From assembly GCF_026586795.1 (NCBI RefSeq), contig NZ_JAPFGY010000010.1, positions 1 through 64,000 on the forward strand: a DNA stretch of 64,000 nt, in the 5' to 3' direction. The number at the start of each line of letters is the position of its first letter. Position 1 is the stretch's first letter. Positions 53,278 through 62,787 of this stretch are shown in pieces. The stretch is from Erythrobacter sp. WG (GTDB taxonomy: Bacteria > Pseudomonadota > Alphaproteobacteria > Sphingomonadales > Sphingomonadaceae). The position numbers and the translations under genes are program-made. The notes below the pieces were generated by a model. That model made no database searches. It had not been told where the DNA came from and was given only the letters and a program-made list of their open reading frames with translations.

Positions 53278-54192
53278 TTAGAGCCTCGCGATGAACGGCC
53301 GCAAACGCTCCGGCACGGTATCCGGCGTATGGATCAGGCAGGCAAGCACCTCGGCGCTCTCCACCAGACGCGGGCCAGGGCGGTTGAAGAGGTGGTGGCC
53401 GTCGACCGCGAAGACCCGCCCCTCACGCACCGCTCTGAGGTCGCGCCACGGCGCCCCGGCCAGTAACGCGCGGGCCTCGGGCAGGGTCTGGGCGAGCTGG
53501 TAGCCGCAGGGCATCAGCGCGATGATATCCGGATCGGCGGAGCTCACCGCCTCGGCCTCGATCCAGTGCGAGTGGACGCCCGGATCGGCCAGCAATGGCT
53601 CGGCTCCGGCGGCGGTGATGAGTTCGGGCACCCAGTTGCCCGCGACCATCAGCGGTTGGAGCCATTCGACCGCGAGCATCCTTGGGCGCACGGCAGGCGC
53701 TGCGGGAAGCGCGCCGAGCCCCGCCCGCATCCGCGCCGCCGCTGCGGCTGCGCGCTGGGGCACGCCTGCCGCCTCGGCCACGCGCTCGAGATCGCCGAAC
53801 ACGTCCGCAAGGTCATCGGGCGCGAGCGAGACGAGCTTGGGCGGCGCACCGACCCATGTCGCCAGCGCCTCTTCCAGATCGGCTGGCGTCACCGCGCAGA
53901 CCGCGCATTGCGCCTGGGTCAGGATCACATCGGGCCTGAGCGACTTGAGCAGCGGCGCATCGACATCATAGACCGACAGGCCCTTCTCGACGATCGCCTT
54001 TACCCGGTCCTCGATCGCCTGCGAGGTCAGGCCCTTCTCCAGCTTGGTCGATGTGCACACCGGTAGCGCCTTCACCGCCGGGGGGAAGTCGCATTCGTGC
54101 GAACGGCCCACCAGATTGTCCTGCAATCCCAGCGCCACCGCAGTCTCGGTGGCGCTGGGAAGCAGCGAGACGATCCTGATCGGCGGGTTCAT
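53278..54192 (-). CDS. Cobalamin-binding protein, BtuF-like
   Basis: A 304-aa substrate-binding protein of the BtuF/FhuD class (IRIVSLLPSATETAVALG, then LKSLRPDVILTQ and DIIALMPCGY). The frame lacks a signal peptide, so export is not obvious; BtuF-like soluble forms without a signal exist in several alphaproteobacteria. It follows btuB and a membrane gene under a B12 riboswitch, supporting cobalamin as ligand. It overlaps the upstream membrane gene by ATGA. No BtuC/BtuD gene is adjacent. Confidence 0.78.
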   Translation of the reverse strand: MNPPIRIVSLLPSATETAVALGLQDNLVGRSHECDFPPAVKALPVCTSTKLEKGLTSQAIEDRVKAIVEKGLSVYDVDAPLLKSLRPDVILTQAQCAVCAVTPADLEEALATWVGAPPKLVSLAPDDLADVFGDLERVAEAAGVPQRAAAAAARMRAGLGALPAAPAVRPRMLAVEWLQPLMVAGNWVPELITAAGAEPLLADPGVHSHWIEAEAVSSADPDIIALMPCGYQLAQTLPEARALLAGAPWRDLRAVREGRVFAVDGHHLFNRPGPRLVESAEVLACLIHTPDTVPERLRPFIARL

Positions 54193-54704
54193 CGCGCCTG
54201 CCATGCGGCGAGCGCGGGAAGGGGTGCCAGCACCTGCCAGCCGAGCCACAGGCCGGCGAACCATAGCCCGTCGTTCAGCGCGATCAGCCCGACGATCTCC
54301 GCCGCGAACAGCGACGGATCGCCGAACGGGAGGGCATAGGCGAACAGCATCGCCTCGAAGGCCGCGAAGGCGGCACAGAACGCCAGCAGCGCGTTCGCAC
54401 CCCGCCCCGCCACCACGCGCGCGGCGACAAAGGCGAGGAGGCTCGATCCCAGCAGCGAAAGCCCCGCCGCAAAGGTCGCGCCGTCCCGTGGGAAGCCCAT
54501 CAGGCCGAAGCCCAGCACCTGATTGCCGAGCCAGCACAGCCCCACAGCCGCCGCCCCGCGCCGCGCGGGCATGGCGAGCGCGGCGATGGCGGCGATGGCG
54601 GCGAAGGGCATCATGCAGGCGAGGACGGTGCTGCCCGTCAGCGTGCTCACGGCGAGGACCGCAGGGAGCGCGATGGCGCCGAGGCTCTTTTCGGTCTGCG
54701 TCAT
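54189..54704 (-). CDS. Membrane protein in B12 uptake cluster
   Basis: A 171-aa protein with five or six hydrophobic segments and almost no soluble loops (AVLAVSTLTG, VGLCWLGNQVLGFGLMGFP, LSLLGSSLLAFVAARVVAG, LLAFCAAFAAFEAM, LIALNDGLWFAGLWLG). It lies between btuB and the btuF-like gene in place of the missing BtuCD transporter. It resembles in size and density a solitary S-component of ECF transporters (BtuM is an example known for B12); this is inference. The ATG at 54704 is preceded by GGAGG. Confidence 0.65.
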   Translation of the reverse strand: MTQTEKSLGAIALPAVLAVSTLTGSTVLACMMPFAAIAAIAALAMPARRGAAAVGLCWLGNQVLGFGLMGFPRDGATFAAGLSLLGSSLLAFVAARVVAGRGANALLAFCAAFAAFEAMLFAYALPFGDPSLFAAEIVGLIALNDGLWFAGLWLGWQVLAPLPALAAWQAR

Positions 54705-54717
54705 GTCGGTGCCTCCC

Positions 54718-56670
54718 TCAGAACCGCGCCTCGACGCCCACCGCCGCGCTGCGGCCCGGCGAGACGAAGCTGAACACCTGCTCGTAGGTCTCGCCCAGCA
54801 GGTTCTCAACGCGGGCGAAGGCGCCGATCCGCTCGGTCAGCTTCACGCGCGCGTTGAGGTTGACGAGCGTGTAGTCGCCGAGCCGGACCCGCACCGGGCG
54901 GAAGCTCGGGTCGGTGAAGGCATCGTCGAGCGCGCGGCCGTTGTAGCGCACCACCAGTGTCGCCGAGGCGGCATCGGCGGGAGCGCTCCAGGTCAGCGCG
55001 CCGCTGGCGACGTGCCGCGGGCGGCGGACCTCCTCGCGGCCGTTCTCCTCGGCATCGAGGTAGGTGTAGGCGGCATCGAGGCTGACACCCGCGCCGAGGC
55101 GCGCGGCGAGCGCCACTTCCAGACCGCGCTGCTTGCTCGTGGTCGTGCGGTTCGCCGGGCTGGCGATGAAGGTCGGCGGCGGGAAGGTGGTGAAGATCTC
55201 GCCTTCAAGCTCGCTGTCGAACCACGTCACGGCAAGGGTCGCGCCCTCGCCGATCCGCTGATCGAGGCCGACTTCCCAACCTTGCGATTTCTCGGGCCGC
55301 AGCGCGGCGTTGCCGATGAAGCGGCCGTCGACGAAGCCGAAGAGCTCGAAGAAGCCGGGGTTCTTGATCCCCGATCCGGCCGCCGCGCGCAGGCGGGTGC
55401 TATCGGTCACGCGGTATCCCGCGCCGAGCCGGAAGGTGGTGGCGTCGCGGAACCGGTCGTTGATGTCGTGCCGCACCGCGCCCGACAGGTCGAGCCGCTC
55501 CCCGCTGTAGCGATATTCGCCGACGAGCCCGACCTGTTCGATCTGCCGCTGCCCGTTGAAGGCGAAACCGCCGGGGGTGGTGTTGCGAAAGGCCTCGCGC
55601 TCGTAATCGGCGGCGAAGGTCACCGTGTGCTGCCCCGCCACGAAGGCGCTGACGTAGGACGCCCTGAAGCGCTCCCCCTCGCTCGAATTCGAGCGGCCGA
55701 AGGGCCCGAAGGTGTCGCGGGTGATGTCGGCGATCTGGGCCGAAAGGTCATGCGTCCAGCGACCCTCCAGCAGGTTCGCGCGGGCACCGATCAGCGCGTA
55801 GAGCGCCTCGTTGGTGAAGCGCGTGCCGGGGCTGTCGACGATGAAGCCGAAGGTCGGGCTGGTGCGGTTGTTGTTGCTGTTGTTGAACAGGCCCTCGGTA
55901 CGGATGTAGCGCCCGGCGGCGCGCAGGGTGAGGCCTTCGGCAAGCGCGACACTGCCCTTGCCCGCCAGCGTGTAGCTGTCGCGCCCGATATCGCGGGTGC
56001 CGTTGCGGGCGTTGGGCTGGCCGTCGGTGCTTACGACGACGCCGGAGAGCGCCGCGTCCCAGCCATCGCCCGCTGCGCCATAGCGCACCGCGCCGTTGAC
56101 GGTGCCTTGGGTGCCGCCTTCGATCCGCGCCGCCAGTCCGGGCAGTTCGCGCCCGCTCGCGGTCTGGTAGGCGACCACCCCGCCGATCGCGTCCGAACCG
56201 TAAAGCGCCGATTGCGGGCCCCGCAGCACCTCCAGCCGCGCGCCGATATCGGCGGAGAGCGTGCCGATGTCGAATTCGCCCGCGAAGGGATCGGATACCT
56301 CGATGCCGTCGACCAGCACCAGCACGTGGTTCGCCTCCGAGCCGCGCAGGCGGATCTGGGTCTGGCCGGGAACGCCCGCGACCGCGACGCCGGGGATGTC
56401 GCGCAGCACGTCGGCGAGGTCGCGGACCTGGCGCTGCTCAAGCTGCTCGGCGGTGATGATGCTGACGGAACCGGGGTAAGCTCCGGCGAGATCGGTCACG
56501 CCCGAGCGGCTGGCGCTGACCACGATCGCATCGCGGCCTGCGGTCTCGCCCGCTGGCGCGGCATCCTCCGCCGTCTTCCGCGCCCGCGCGTCCACGCCCT
56601 GCGCCGTAGCCGGCGCAGCCCACATCAGCGCCGCCCACGCGACGCTGCCCAACAATGCAAGATTCTTCAC
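54718..56670 (-). CDS. btuB: TonB-dependent cobalamin receptor
   Basis: A 650-aa outer-membrane receptor. It has a signal peptide (NLALLGSVAWAALMWAAPATAQ), a TonB-box-like DAIVVSASR, a plug domain (LADVLRDIPGVAVAGVPGQ and LRGPQSALYGSDAIGG) and a C-terminal beta-barrel ending in Phe. It takes up cobalamin using TonB energy. GTG at 56670, with GGAGGAATCC upstream, puts the signal at the N-terminus. A cobalamin riboswitch upstream identifies the ligand. Confidence 0.9.
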   Translation of the reverse strand: MKNLALLGSVAWAALMWAAPATAQGVDARARKTAEDAAPAGETAGRDAIVVSASRSGVTDLAGAYPGSVSIITAEQLEQRQVRDLADVLRDIPGVAVAGVPGQTQIRLRGSEANHVLVLVDGIEVSDPFAGEFDIGTLSADIGARLEVLRGPQSALYGSDAIGGVVAYQTASGRELPGLAARIEGGTQGTVNGAVRYGAAGDGWDAALSGVVVSTDGQPNARNGTRDIGRDSYTLAGKGSVALAEGLTLRAAGRYIRTEGLFNNSNNNRTSPTFGFIVDSPGTRFTNEALYALIGARANLLEGRWTHDLSAQIADITRDTFGPFGRSNSSEGERFRASYVSAFVAGQHTVTFAADYEREAFRNTTPGGFAFNGQRQIEQVGLVGEYRYSGERLDLSGAVRHDINDRFRDATTFRLGAGYRVTDSTRLRAAAGSGIKNPGFFELFGFVDGRFIGNAALRPEKSQGWEVGLDQRIGEGATLAVTWFDSELEGEIFTTFPPPTFIASPANRTTTSKQRGLEVALAARLGAGVSLDAAYTYLDAEENGREEVRRPRHVASGALTWSAPADAASATLVVRYNGRALDDAFTDPSFRPVRVRLGDYTLVNLNARVKLTERIGAFARVENLLGETYEQVFSFVSPGRSAAVGVEARF

Positions 56671-57205
56671 GGATTCCTCCCGTCGATAAGCAACATGACG
56701 GCCGCGGGAGGTCACCCCCCACGCAGCCCAGCGATGTCGCTCACGACGAAAGTGTTTCCGCGCCTGGCCAATCCCTGAGCCCGGCATAGAGCGACACGCT
56801 CCGGTCGGTCTCCTGGCTCACGGGTCAACGCATCGGGTGCTCACCTTCCCGGAGCGTTGCCGCTCCAGTGGCTGCCCTCAGATGAGGGGGCGCAACCTGA
56901 CACTCGCCGCTTACAGTTGCAGGGACAGCTGCGGAATCGAACCGCATTCCCGTTACCGAAACGCGCCGTGTTGTTAGGCGCTCGCCTGCGCGAGCGCAAT
57001 ATCCTCGCTGCGACACCCTGCGGGCGCGTCTATGCGGGCGGGCGGGCGAAGCATCGCCGCAGGGCCGGCCGACCGTCGCCGTTTATGCGGCGGAAGCCAA
57101 GCGGTACGGACGGCCCGCGCCCGGCGTCTGAGGGCGCAAACAAAGAACCCGCCAGTTCAACGCAAACGGCCTTCCCCCGCCGGGGGAAGGCCGTTTGCGT
57201 TGAAC
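56671..57205. other. btuB leader and tRNA-Ala flank
   Basis: Over 500 bases without a gene. It contains the btuB untranslated leader (56671-56799), the cobalamin riboswitch (56800-56965), the presumed btuB promoter (about 57000-57150) and the long hairpin next to tRNA-Ala (57152-57208). The stretch 56990-57140 shows nothing recognisable. Confidence 0.6.
56800..56965 (-). promoter_or_regulatory. Cobalamin (AdoCbl) riboswitch
   Basis: On the reverse strand the conserved elements follow in order: ACGGGAATGCGG, CTGTCCCTGCAACTGTAAGC, the B12-box core GCCACTGG, GGGAAGG and GACCCGTGAGCCAGGAGACC. These are the hallmarks of the cobalamin riboswitch. It is placed to shut off btuB and the following membrane and binding-protein genes when cobalamin is plentiful. 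Confidence 0.93.

Positions 57206-57208
<3 letters not shown>
57152..57208. repeat. Perfect 27-bp hairpin abutting tRNA-Ala
   Basis: Two exactly complementary 27-base arms are separated by 3 bases. The right arm ends in the three bases that encode the CCA of tRNA-Ala. On the reverse strand the hairpin directly follows the tRNA and could stop transcription, although the T-tract after it is poor (TTCTTTGTTT). Confidence 0.8.
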
Positions 57209-57281
<73 letters not shown>

Positions 57282-57390
57282 GTTCCAGTTTTCGCGCCCG
57301 CGGGCCCGTGTTCAGGTGCGAGCGAGCGCGCGCATTAGCGGGAAGCGCAAGGCCATGCAACGGCCATTTTGCGCCCCCGCAAGCGCCCGC

Positions 57391-58329
57391 TCACGTGCCC
57401 CGCTTTGCCGCCGGCTTCGGCGCCGGCTTCGCGGTCGGCTTGGGCGCGATCGGTTGCACCACGGGCTGTGCGGTGACGCCCTCGCGCACCGGGATCACGG
57501 GAACGGGAAGCCCCGTCTCGGGATCGAGCACGGCCTGCGTGGGCGCACTGGTCTGCTCGGTCAGAACCCCGGCGCGGGCCTGCTGCACCGCCACCCAGCC
57601 CGGCTGCGAGGCCCCGTATTGGGCGCCCCACTTCGCGTCCCACTCGGCCGAGGCGCGCTGATAGGCCTCGTATTCGTCGAAGAACTGCTCGAAAGGCGCC
57701 AAGAGCCCATCGAAATTGGCGCGCGCGAAGGCGAGCGGATCGCTCGGCGGCGTCGCCTGCGCGCGGTTCGCCATATCGAGCGCCGCGCGGCAGAACCCGG
57801 CGCGGGCGGCAGGCTCGGCGAAGAAATTGTAGACCTGCGTGGTGTAGCCATCACGCGCCACGATCGCGTCGCGGCGGACCCTGAAGCGGCTGGTGTAGCT
57901 CTTCTCGAGCCGGTCGTTGACCGCCTTGAGAGAGCGCACGTTGCGGGTGAGGAAGCCGCGATAGCCGGTCAGGATCGGCTCATATTCGGGCGACAGGCAG
58001 TTGAGCGCGGCGACATTCCAGGCGGAGCGCAGGTTCCAGACAAGCTGGTCGTCGGTAAGGTTGCTATTCACCGTGATGCGGCGTCCGTCAGGCCCGCGCG
58101 AGGGCATCGACATCACGTAGTGCGCGCCCCCCGGTGGAAGCGGGCGATAGGGAACGGTCTCGACCACCGGCGCCGGGCGGGCGGCGACGGTGGGCGGCGG
58201 CGGCGGGGCCTTGGCCGCACAGCCGGCGAGAAGCGTCGCGCCGGCCAGCGCCGTGATCGTCAGGCCAAAGGTCGCGCGGGCCGAAGCCTGCGAAGAACAA
58301 GCGGTCGGCGTGTGGGGGGACGCGCTCAT
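57391..58329 (-). CDS. Lipoprotein of unknown function
   Basis: A 312-aa protein with a lipoprotein signal: a hydrophobic stretch then LLAGC, acylated Cys37. A Pro/Ala-rich linker and a helical domain (90-260) follow, then a Pro/Lys-rich C-terminus (PKPTAKPAPKPAAKRGT). It is probably attached to the inner leaflet of the outer membrane, with its basic tail possibly touching peptidoglycan. The ATG at 58329 has GGAGAG upstream. No family recognised. Confidence 0.72.
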   Translation of the reverse strand: MSASPHTPTACSSQASARATFGLTITALAGATLLAGCAAKAPPPPPTVAARPAPVVETVPYRPLPPGGAHYVMSMPSRGPDGRRITVNSNLTDDQLVWNLRSAWNVAALNCLSPEYEPILTGYRGFLTRNVRSLKAVNDRLEKSYTSRFRVRRDAIVARDGYTTQVYNFFAEPAARAGFCRAALDMANRAQATPPSDPLAFARANFDGLLAPFEQFFDEYEAYQRASAEWDAKWGAQYGASQPGWVAVQQARAGVLTEQTSAPTQAVLDPETGLPVPVIPVREGVTAQPVVQPIAPKPTAKPAPKPAAKRGT

Positions 58330-58513
58330 GTAAAGACTCTCTCCTGCTGCGGTTCCGGAGCCGCCCGCAGGGTGATGCGCGGGCGAGGCTTGCTCCAAGC
58401 TGAAGGCGCGATAGCCGCCTTCCCGCGCAAAGCAAATGCCCGGAAGCCTTTGTGGGCCTCCGGGCATTCGATATTTCAACATCCTTGCGGCAGGCCGAGG
58501 CCCGCAGCCCGGA

Positions 58514-59257
58514 TCACTCGCGGCTGCCGAACATCCGCAGCAGGAACATGAACATGTTGATGAAGTCGAGATAGAGGTTGAGCGCCCCCATGATCACGAC
58601 CTTGCCCATCATCTCCGTGCCACGGACCACGCTGTACTGCTGCTTCAGCCGCTGCGTATCGTAGGCCGTGAGACCCGCAAAGATCAGCACGCCGAGGATG
58701 CTGATGACCAGCGCCAGCGTGCCCGACTGCAGGAACAGGTTGAGCAGCATCGCGATGACCAGGCCGAACACGCCCATGATCAGGAAGGTGCCGAAGCCCG
58801 ACAGGTCCTTCTTGGTGGTGTAGCCGAACAGCGACAGCCCCGCGAAGGCGCCGGCGGTGGCGAAGAACGTGCTGGCGATCGATTCCCCGGTGAAGACCAG
58901 GAAGATGGTCGACATAGACAGGCCCATCACCACCGCGAAGGACCAGAACAGGATCTGCAGCGTGGCGGTGCTCATGCGGTTGAGGCCGAAGCTCATCGCC
59001 ATCACGAAGCCGAGCGGCGCCAGCGCCACGATCCACATCAGCGGACCCGAAGCGAAGGCGTAGGCAAGGCCCGTCGCCGCCGCGCCGAGCGCGACGATGC
59101 CGGTCAGCAGCACGCCTGAGGTCATGTAGTTGTAGATCGAGAGCATGTACTTGCGCAGGCCCTCGTCATAACCGGCGCGGCCGGCGACATCGCCCCCGGC
59201 CCGCGGCACGGAGCCGAGGCGCTGCGCACTGCGCGAGGTGTCATTCCAGTCAGCCAT
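58514..59257 (-). CDS. Bax inhibitor-1 (YccA/YbhL) family membrane protein
   Basis: A 247-aa protein with seven membrane segments and an N-terminal cytoplasmic tail of 35 residues. TAYDTQRLKQQY near the C-terminus carries the conserved Asp of the calcium-leak/BI-1 channel family, and LNLYLDFINMFMFLLRM is the family's final helix. Bacterial members affect FtsH proteolysis or ion leak. Single gene; no operon partner is apparent. Confidence 0.9.
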   Translation of the reverse strand: MADWNDTSRSAQRLGSVPRAGGDVAGRAGYDEGLRKYMLSIYNYMTSGVLLTGIVALGAAATGLAYAFASGPLMWIVALAPLGFVMAMSFGLNRMSTATLQILFWSFAVVMGLSMSTIFLVFTGESIASTFFATAGAFAGLSLFGYTTKKDLSGFGTFLIMGVFGLVIAMLLNLFLQSGTLALVISILGVLIFAGLTAYDTQRLKQQYSVVRGTEMMGKVVIMGALNLYLDFINMFMFLLRMFGSRE

Positions 59258-59379
59258 TGCGAAACCCTTAGCCTTTCCAAGACGGAGCGCGAAAGGCCGC
59301 GCTCTCCATGGCGGGAATATCGGGGTTTCGGTCGCGCATTTCAAGCGAAACCGGACGTCGGACCCCATCAATCGTTCAG

Positions 59380-59395
59380 CTTAACGTCTGTTAAG
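59380..59395. repeat. Short palindrome next to proC stop
   Basis: CTTAAC-GTCT-GTTAAG forms a perfect 6-bp stem one base beyond the proC stop codon. It may be a weak terminator or an operator for the Bax-inhibitor-like gene. Confidence 0.35.
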
Positions 59396-59396
59396 A

Positions 59397-60188
59397 TTAA
59401 GCGTTCCGCGAAAGCGCGGCGCCCTTGTCACGGGTCGCCGCAAGCGTCGCCGCCAGCAGGCGCCGCAGCGCCTGGTCCGCGTCGAGCACGTTGAGCCCCT
59501 CGCGGGTCATCCCGCCCGGGCTCGCGACACGATCGGCAAGGGTGGCAGGGTCCGCATTCGCGCCGGCCGCCAGCGCCGCCGCCCCCTCGACAGTGGCGAG
59601 CGCGAGCTTTGCGGCCATGCCCTCCTCGAGCCCGAGATCGCGAGCCGCCCCGGCGAGGGCGTCGATGAAGCGATAGACGAACCCCGGGCCCGATCCGGCC
59701 AGCGCCGTGACGAGATCGAACTGCGTCTCGTCCTCCAGCCACATGGCGGTCCCGAGCGCATCGAACAGGTCGTGCGCGGCGCTGCGTTCGTCCGGCGCGA
59801 GGCCGGGCCCGGCAAGGATCACCGGCGACTTGCGGATCGCGGCGGCGAGGTTCGGCATCACCCGAGCGCGCGCGCGCGCGGCGGGGAAAGCGACAGCGAG
59901 CTGGGCAAGCGTGATCCCTGCAAGCAGCGAACAAACCGTCCGGCCCGCGGTCAGACCCTGCAAGCCTGGCGTCAGCGCTCCGAGTTGTTGCGGCTTGAAG
60001 CCGAGCAGCACCGCATCATGCACCCCGGGCACCTCGGACACATCGCGGTGGAGCGCAACGCCCTCCGGCGCCTCGGCCAGCATGGGATCGAGCACCGAGA
60101 ACCGTGCAGGAGGCTGGCCTGCCGCCAGCCACCCGGCGAGCATCGCCCCGCCCATGTTGCCGCAGCCGATGATGAGGAGGTGGTTCAT
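59397..60188 (-). CDS. proC: Pyrroline-5-carboxylate reductase
   Basis: A 263-aa enzyme, last step of proline synthesis. The Rossmann motif IIGCGNMGGAML lies at the start, and the C-terminal dimer domain has ALAGSGPGFVYRFIDALAGAA and SPGGMTREGLNVLD. The ATG at 60188 is the natural family start. Confidence 0.93.
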   Translation of the reverse strand: MNHLLIIGCGNMGGAMLAGWLAAGQPPARFSVLDPMLAEAPEGVALHRDVSEVPGVHDAVLLGFKPQQLGALTPGLQGLTAGRTVCSLLAGITLAQLAVAFPAARARARVMPNLAAAIRKSPVILAGPGLAPDERSAAHDLFDALGTAMWLEDETQFDLVTALAGSGPGFVYRFIDALAGAARDLGLEEGMAAKLALATVEGAAALAAGANADPATLADRVASPGGMTREGLNVLDADQALRRLLAATLAATRDKGAALSRNA

Positions 60189-60199
60189 GCCTTTTCCGA

Positions 60200-60294
60200 T
60201 CCGTTCGGGCTGAGCCTGTCGAAGCCCCGCTCTTCTTCTTCGGTCGCAGCGCTAGAAGAAAGTGCAGCCCTTCGACAAGCTCAGGGCGAACGGA
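60200..60294. repeat. Inverted REP-type pair between proC and ybjN
   Basis: CCGTTCGGGCTGAGCCTGTC and its inverse GACAAGCTCAGGGCGAACGG, each extended by GAAG...CCC/GGG, flank about 40 bases. This is the most common Sphingomonadales intergenic repeat type known to me. Confidence 0.8.
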
Positions 60295-60304
60295 AATCGG
60301 AAGC

Positions 60305-60796
60305 TCAGGCCTCGCCCGCCGCGTCGACCATCGCCGCCTCGAGCGCGGCGCGGGGGGACTTGCCGCCCCACAGCACGAACTGGAAGGCGGGGTAGAAGCG
60401 GTCGCATTCGTCGATCGCGCTCTCGACCAGCGCCTGCGCCATATCGAGGCTGAGCCGCCCATGGTCGCCCAGCAGCGCCCCGTGGCGATAGAGCAGCACA
60501 TCGCCGTTCGACCAAATGTCGAAGTGGCCGAGCCACATCTGCTCGTTGACGAGGCACAGCAGCTCATACGCGGCAGCGCGCTTGTCGTCGGTGACGCGGA
60601 TGTCGGGAAGGCACAGGAACTGGAGGACCGAATCCTCCGCCCGCCAGATCGCGCGGAGCTGGTAATTGGCCCAGCTGCCCTGCACCTCGCCGGTCATCTC
60701 GTCCTCCGATACGAACTCGCAGGGCCATCCCCGCGCGGCGAAGAGGCTGGCGAGCATTTCGACGGGGGCGGCATCGTCCTCGGCGGAATAGTCCAT
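60305..60796 (-). CDS. YbjN-domain protein
   Basis: A 163-aa cytoplasmic protein (LASLFAARGWPCEFVSEDEM, then LLCLVNEQMWLGHFDIWSNG and VESAIDECDRFYPAFQ) matching the YbjN superfamily, which resembles type III secretion chaperones and has been linked to motility and stress. I chose the ATG at 60796, with GAGAG upstream; an ATG at 60811 is possible. Located next to proC. Confidence 0.82.
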   Translation of the reverse strand: MDYSAEDDAAPVEMLASLFAARGWPCEFVSEDEMTGEVQGSWANYQLRAIWRAEDSVLQFLCLPDIRVTDDKRAAAYELLCLVNEQMWLGHFDIWSNGDVLLYRHGALLGDHGRLSLDMAQALVESAIDECDRFYPAFQFVLWGGKSPRAALEAAMVDAAGEA

Positions 60797-60985
60797 GTCG
60801 GCTGCTCTCATGGCCGGGCCTGTGCGGCGGCGGCGGGCGGGGGTGCGGGGGTCTGGCGAAGCATCGCGGGCAGAAGTGGACGCGAAGCGGGGGGCTTGGC
60901 AATCACCCATGCCTGGGTGGCTGGGGAGAACCGGACAGAGCTGTGCAAAGCCTGTGCAAAGAAACCATGCCGGCGCGCCGGCGCA

Positions 60986-62698
60986 TCACTTAAGCGGCTG
61001 GATTTCCTCGCCTTCCGGGCTGACATAGAGGAACACGTCCATGTCCTTCTTCTTCAGCTCGCGCACCAGCGCCTCGGCCTTGTCACGGCTGGTGATCGGC
61101 CCCACCAGCAGCCGATTGGTCTGCCCCCACTTGGCGGTGTTCGGCTCCAGCTTGGCGAGCGATGCGCCGCCCGTCTTCGACAGGCGCTTCCAGTCGAAGG
61201 CAAGCGCGTCGACCTTGCGCCCGGTCGCGACCTGCACCCAGACGCGGCTCGGATGCTTGGGCTTCGGCGGCTCCTTGGGCTTCGGTTTGGCCTTCTCGGC
61301 GGACTTGGCCTTCTCGTCCGTCTTGGCAGCGGACGCGGCAGGAGCGGGAGCAGCCGCGATTTCCCGGCGCGGGACGATTCGCGAAATGTCGACGGCCTCG
61401 GCCCCGGCACGCACGTCGGGCGGCGGCGCGCCGAGATCGGCAAAGGCATCGGCCACCCGCAGCGTTGCCACGGCGGGTCTGGGCGCAGGGGACGGTGCGG
61501 GCGCGGGTGCGAGCGCCGGGGCGTTGGCCTCAGCCGGCATCGGCGCGGAAGCGGCAGCGACGGGCGGCGGCGCGGCCGCAGCCAACTGGGTCGGCGCGGG
61601 CGGACCGACCGGTGCGGGCGCGGATGCGGCAGGGGGCGGCACGCTCGATACGGCAACCGGCGCCACCGTCGCCACCCGTGCGGGCTGGCTCGCTGGTGCT
61701 GGCACCGGGGTCGGGGACGGGGCCGGGGCCGGGGCGGAGCTTGCCGCCGTCCTTCCTCTGCGCCTCGTCTGCGCCGATGACGGCGCTGGTGCCGGAGCCG
61801 AAGGCACGACGCTGGCCGGTGCTGCGGCCGTCGGCGTGCCAAGCGGCGGGCCCGACGGCGCAAGGCGGCCCTCGCCGCGCTCCTCGGCCGCGAAACGGGC
61901 CAGGCGCGGATCGTCGCGGCCAATGTCGGCGGCGCGCGGGAAGATTCCGAGATTCGCCGCCGCGGCCTGCTGCGGCTTGGTGAGGCGCGGCATATAGCCG
62001 AGATAGGGCACCAGCCGGGTCGCCAGATCGCGCGGCATGACCTGCTCGACGATCGCGGCAGCGCGGTCGCTCTCGCCCATGATCGCGAGGCCGAAGGCGC
62101 GCGCGCGCTGCGCCGCCATGTCGCGGCGGTCGAGCAACGGACGCAGCGTCTCCTCGAAGCGCGCGCGATTGCCGCTGATGGCGAAGCTGACCGCCAGGCG
62201 CCGGCGCGCCTCGTCATCGGCGGGATCGAGCTGGAGCGCCCGGAAATAGGCAGATTGCGCGGCGGTCTGATCCCCCACCAGATCGAGGCTGAGCGCGCGG
62301 TCACTGGCCAGCGCCCGCTCGTCGCCACCGGCCGCCAGCGCCCGGTCGAACTGCACCAGCGCCTCGCCCGCCCGGCCCGAGCGCAGGTAGACCGCGCCGA
62401 GCCCCTGCGCGACACCGGGGTAGCCCGGATCGACATCCGCCGCCCGCCCGAAGAATCCGACCGCGGCTTCGAGATCTCCGACGCCGAGCGCAGCCTGTCC
62501 CGCCTCGAGCAGCGTGTCACGATCGCGCGGCATCCTGCTCAGCGTGACCAGCGCGCGGTTCAGGCGCTGCACCTCGGCGCTGGGAAGCTGCTGCACGACC
62601 TCGCGGGAGACGACATCCTGCGCAGCCGCTTCCGCGAATGCGGGGATGAGGACACAGAACGCGGCCAGAACCGGGGTGACTGGTAAGCGGGACAGCAT
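60986..62698 (-). CDS. Exported TPR protein with C-terminal SPOR domain
   Basis: A 570-aa protein: signal peptide (1-26), TPR-like helical repeats (about 45-235), a long Pro/Ala-rich linker (290-450), a Lys/Pro stretch and a C-terminal SPOR domain (490-570, with VWVQVATGRKVDAL and RLLVGPITSRDKAEALVREL). SPOR domains bind denuded peptidoglycan at the septum. It lies directly after ftsZ on the same strand, consistent with a division role. Confidence 0.85.
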   Translation of the reverse strand: MLSRLPVTPVLAAFCVLIPAFAEAAAQDVVSREVVQQLPSAEVQRLNRALVTLSRMPRDRDTLLEAGQAALGVGDLEAAVGFFGRAADVDPGYPGVAQGLGAVYLRSGRAGEALVQFDRALAAGGDERALASDRALSLDLVGDQTAAQSAYFRALQLDPADDEARRRLAVSFAISGNRARFEETLRPLLDRRDMAAQRARAFGLAIMGESDRAAAIVEQVMPRDLATRLVPYLGYMPRLTKPQQAAAANLGIFPRAADIGRDDPRLARFAAEERGEGRLAPSGPPLGTPTAAAPASVVPSAPAPAPSSAQTRRRGRTAASSAPAPAPSPTPVPAPASQPARVATVAPVAVSSVPPPAASAPAPVGPPAPTQLAAAAPPPVAAASAPMPAEANAPALAPAPAPSPAPRPAVATLRVADAFADLGAPPPDVRAGAEAVDISRIVPRREIAAAPAPAASAAKTDEKAKSAEKAKPKPKEPPKPKHPSRVWVQVATGRKVDALAFDWKRLSKTGGASLAKLEPNTAKWGQTNRLLVGPITSRDKAEALVRELKKKDMDVFLYVSPEGEEIQPLK

Positions 62699-62787
62699 AG
62701 CGGGTGCTCTAATGTCCCTGGCTTTCGCGGCCATCCGAGGCGAGGCGCGCTGCGCCAGGCCGACCGGGAGCCGCGCCGGGCCGGGGT

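Noticed and set aside
59380-59395. Strong terminator for proC
   Set aside because: The 6-bp palindrome lacks a T-tract and abuts the stop codon, so it is listed only as a repeat.
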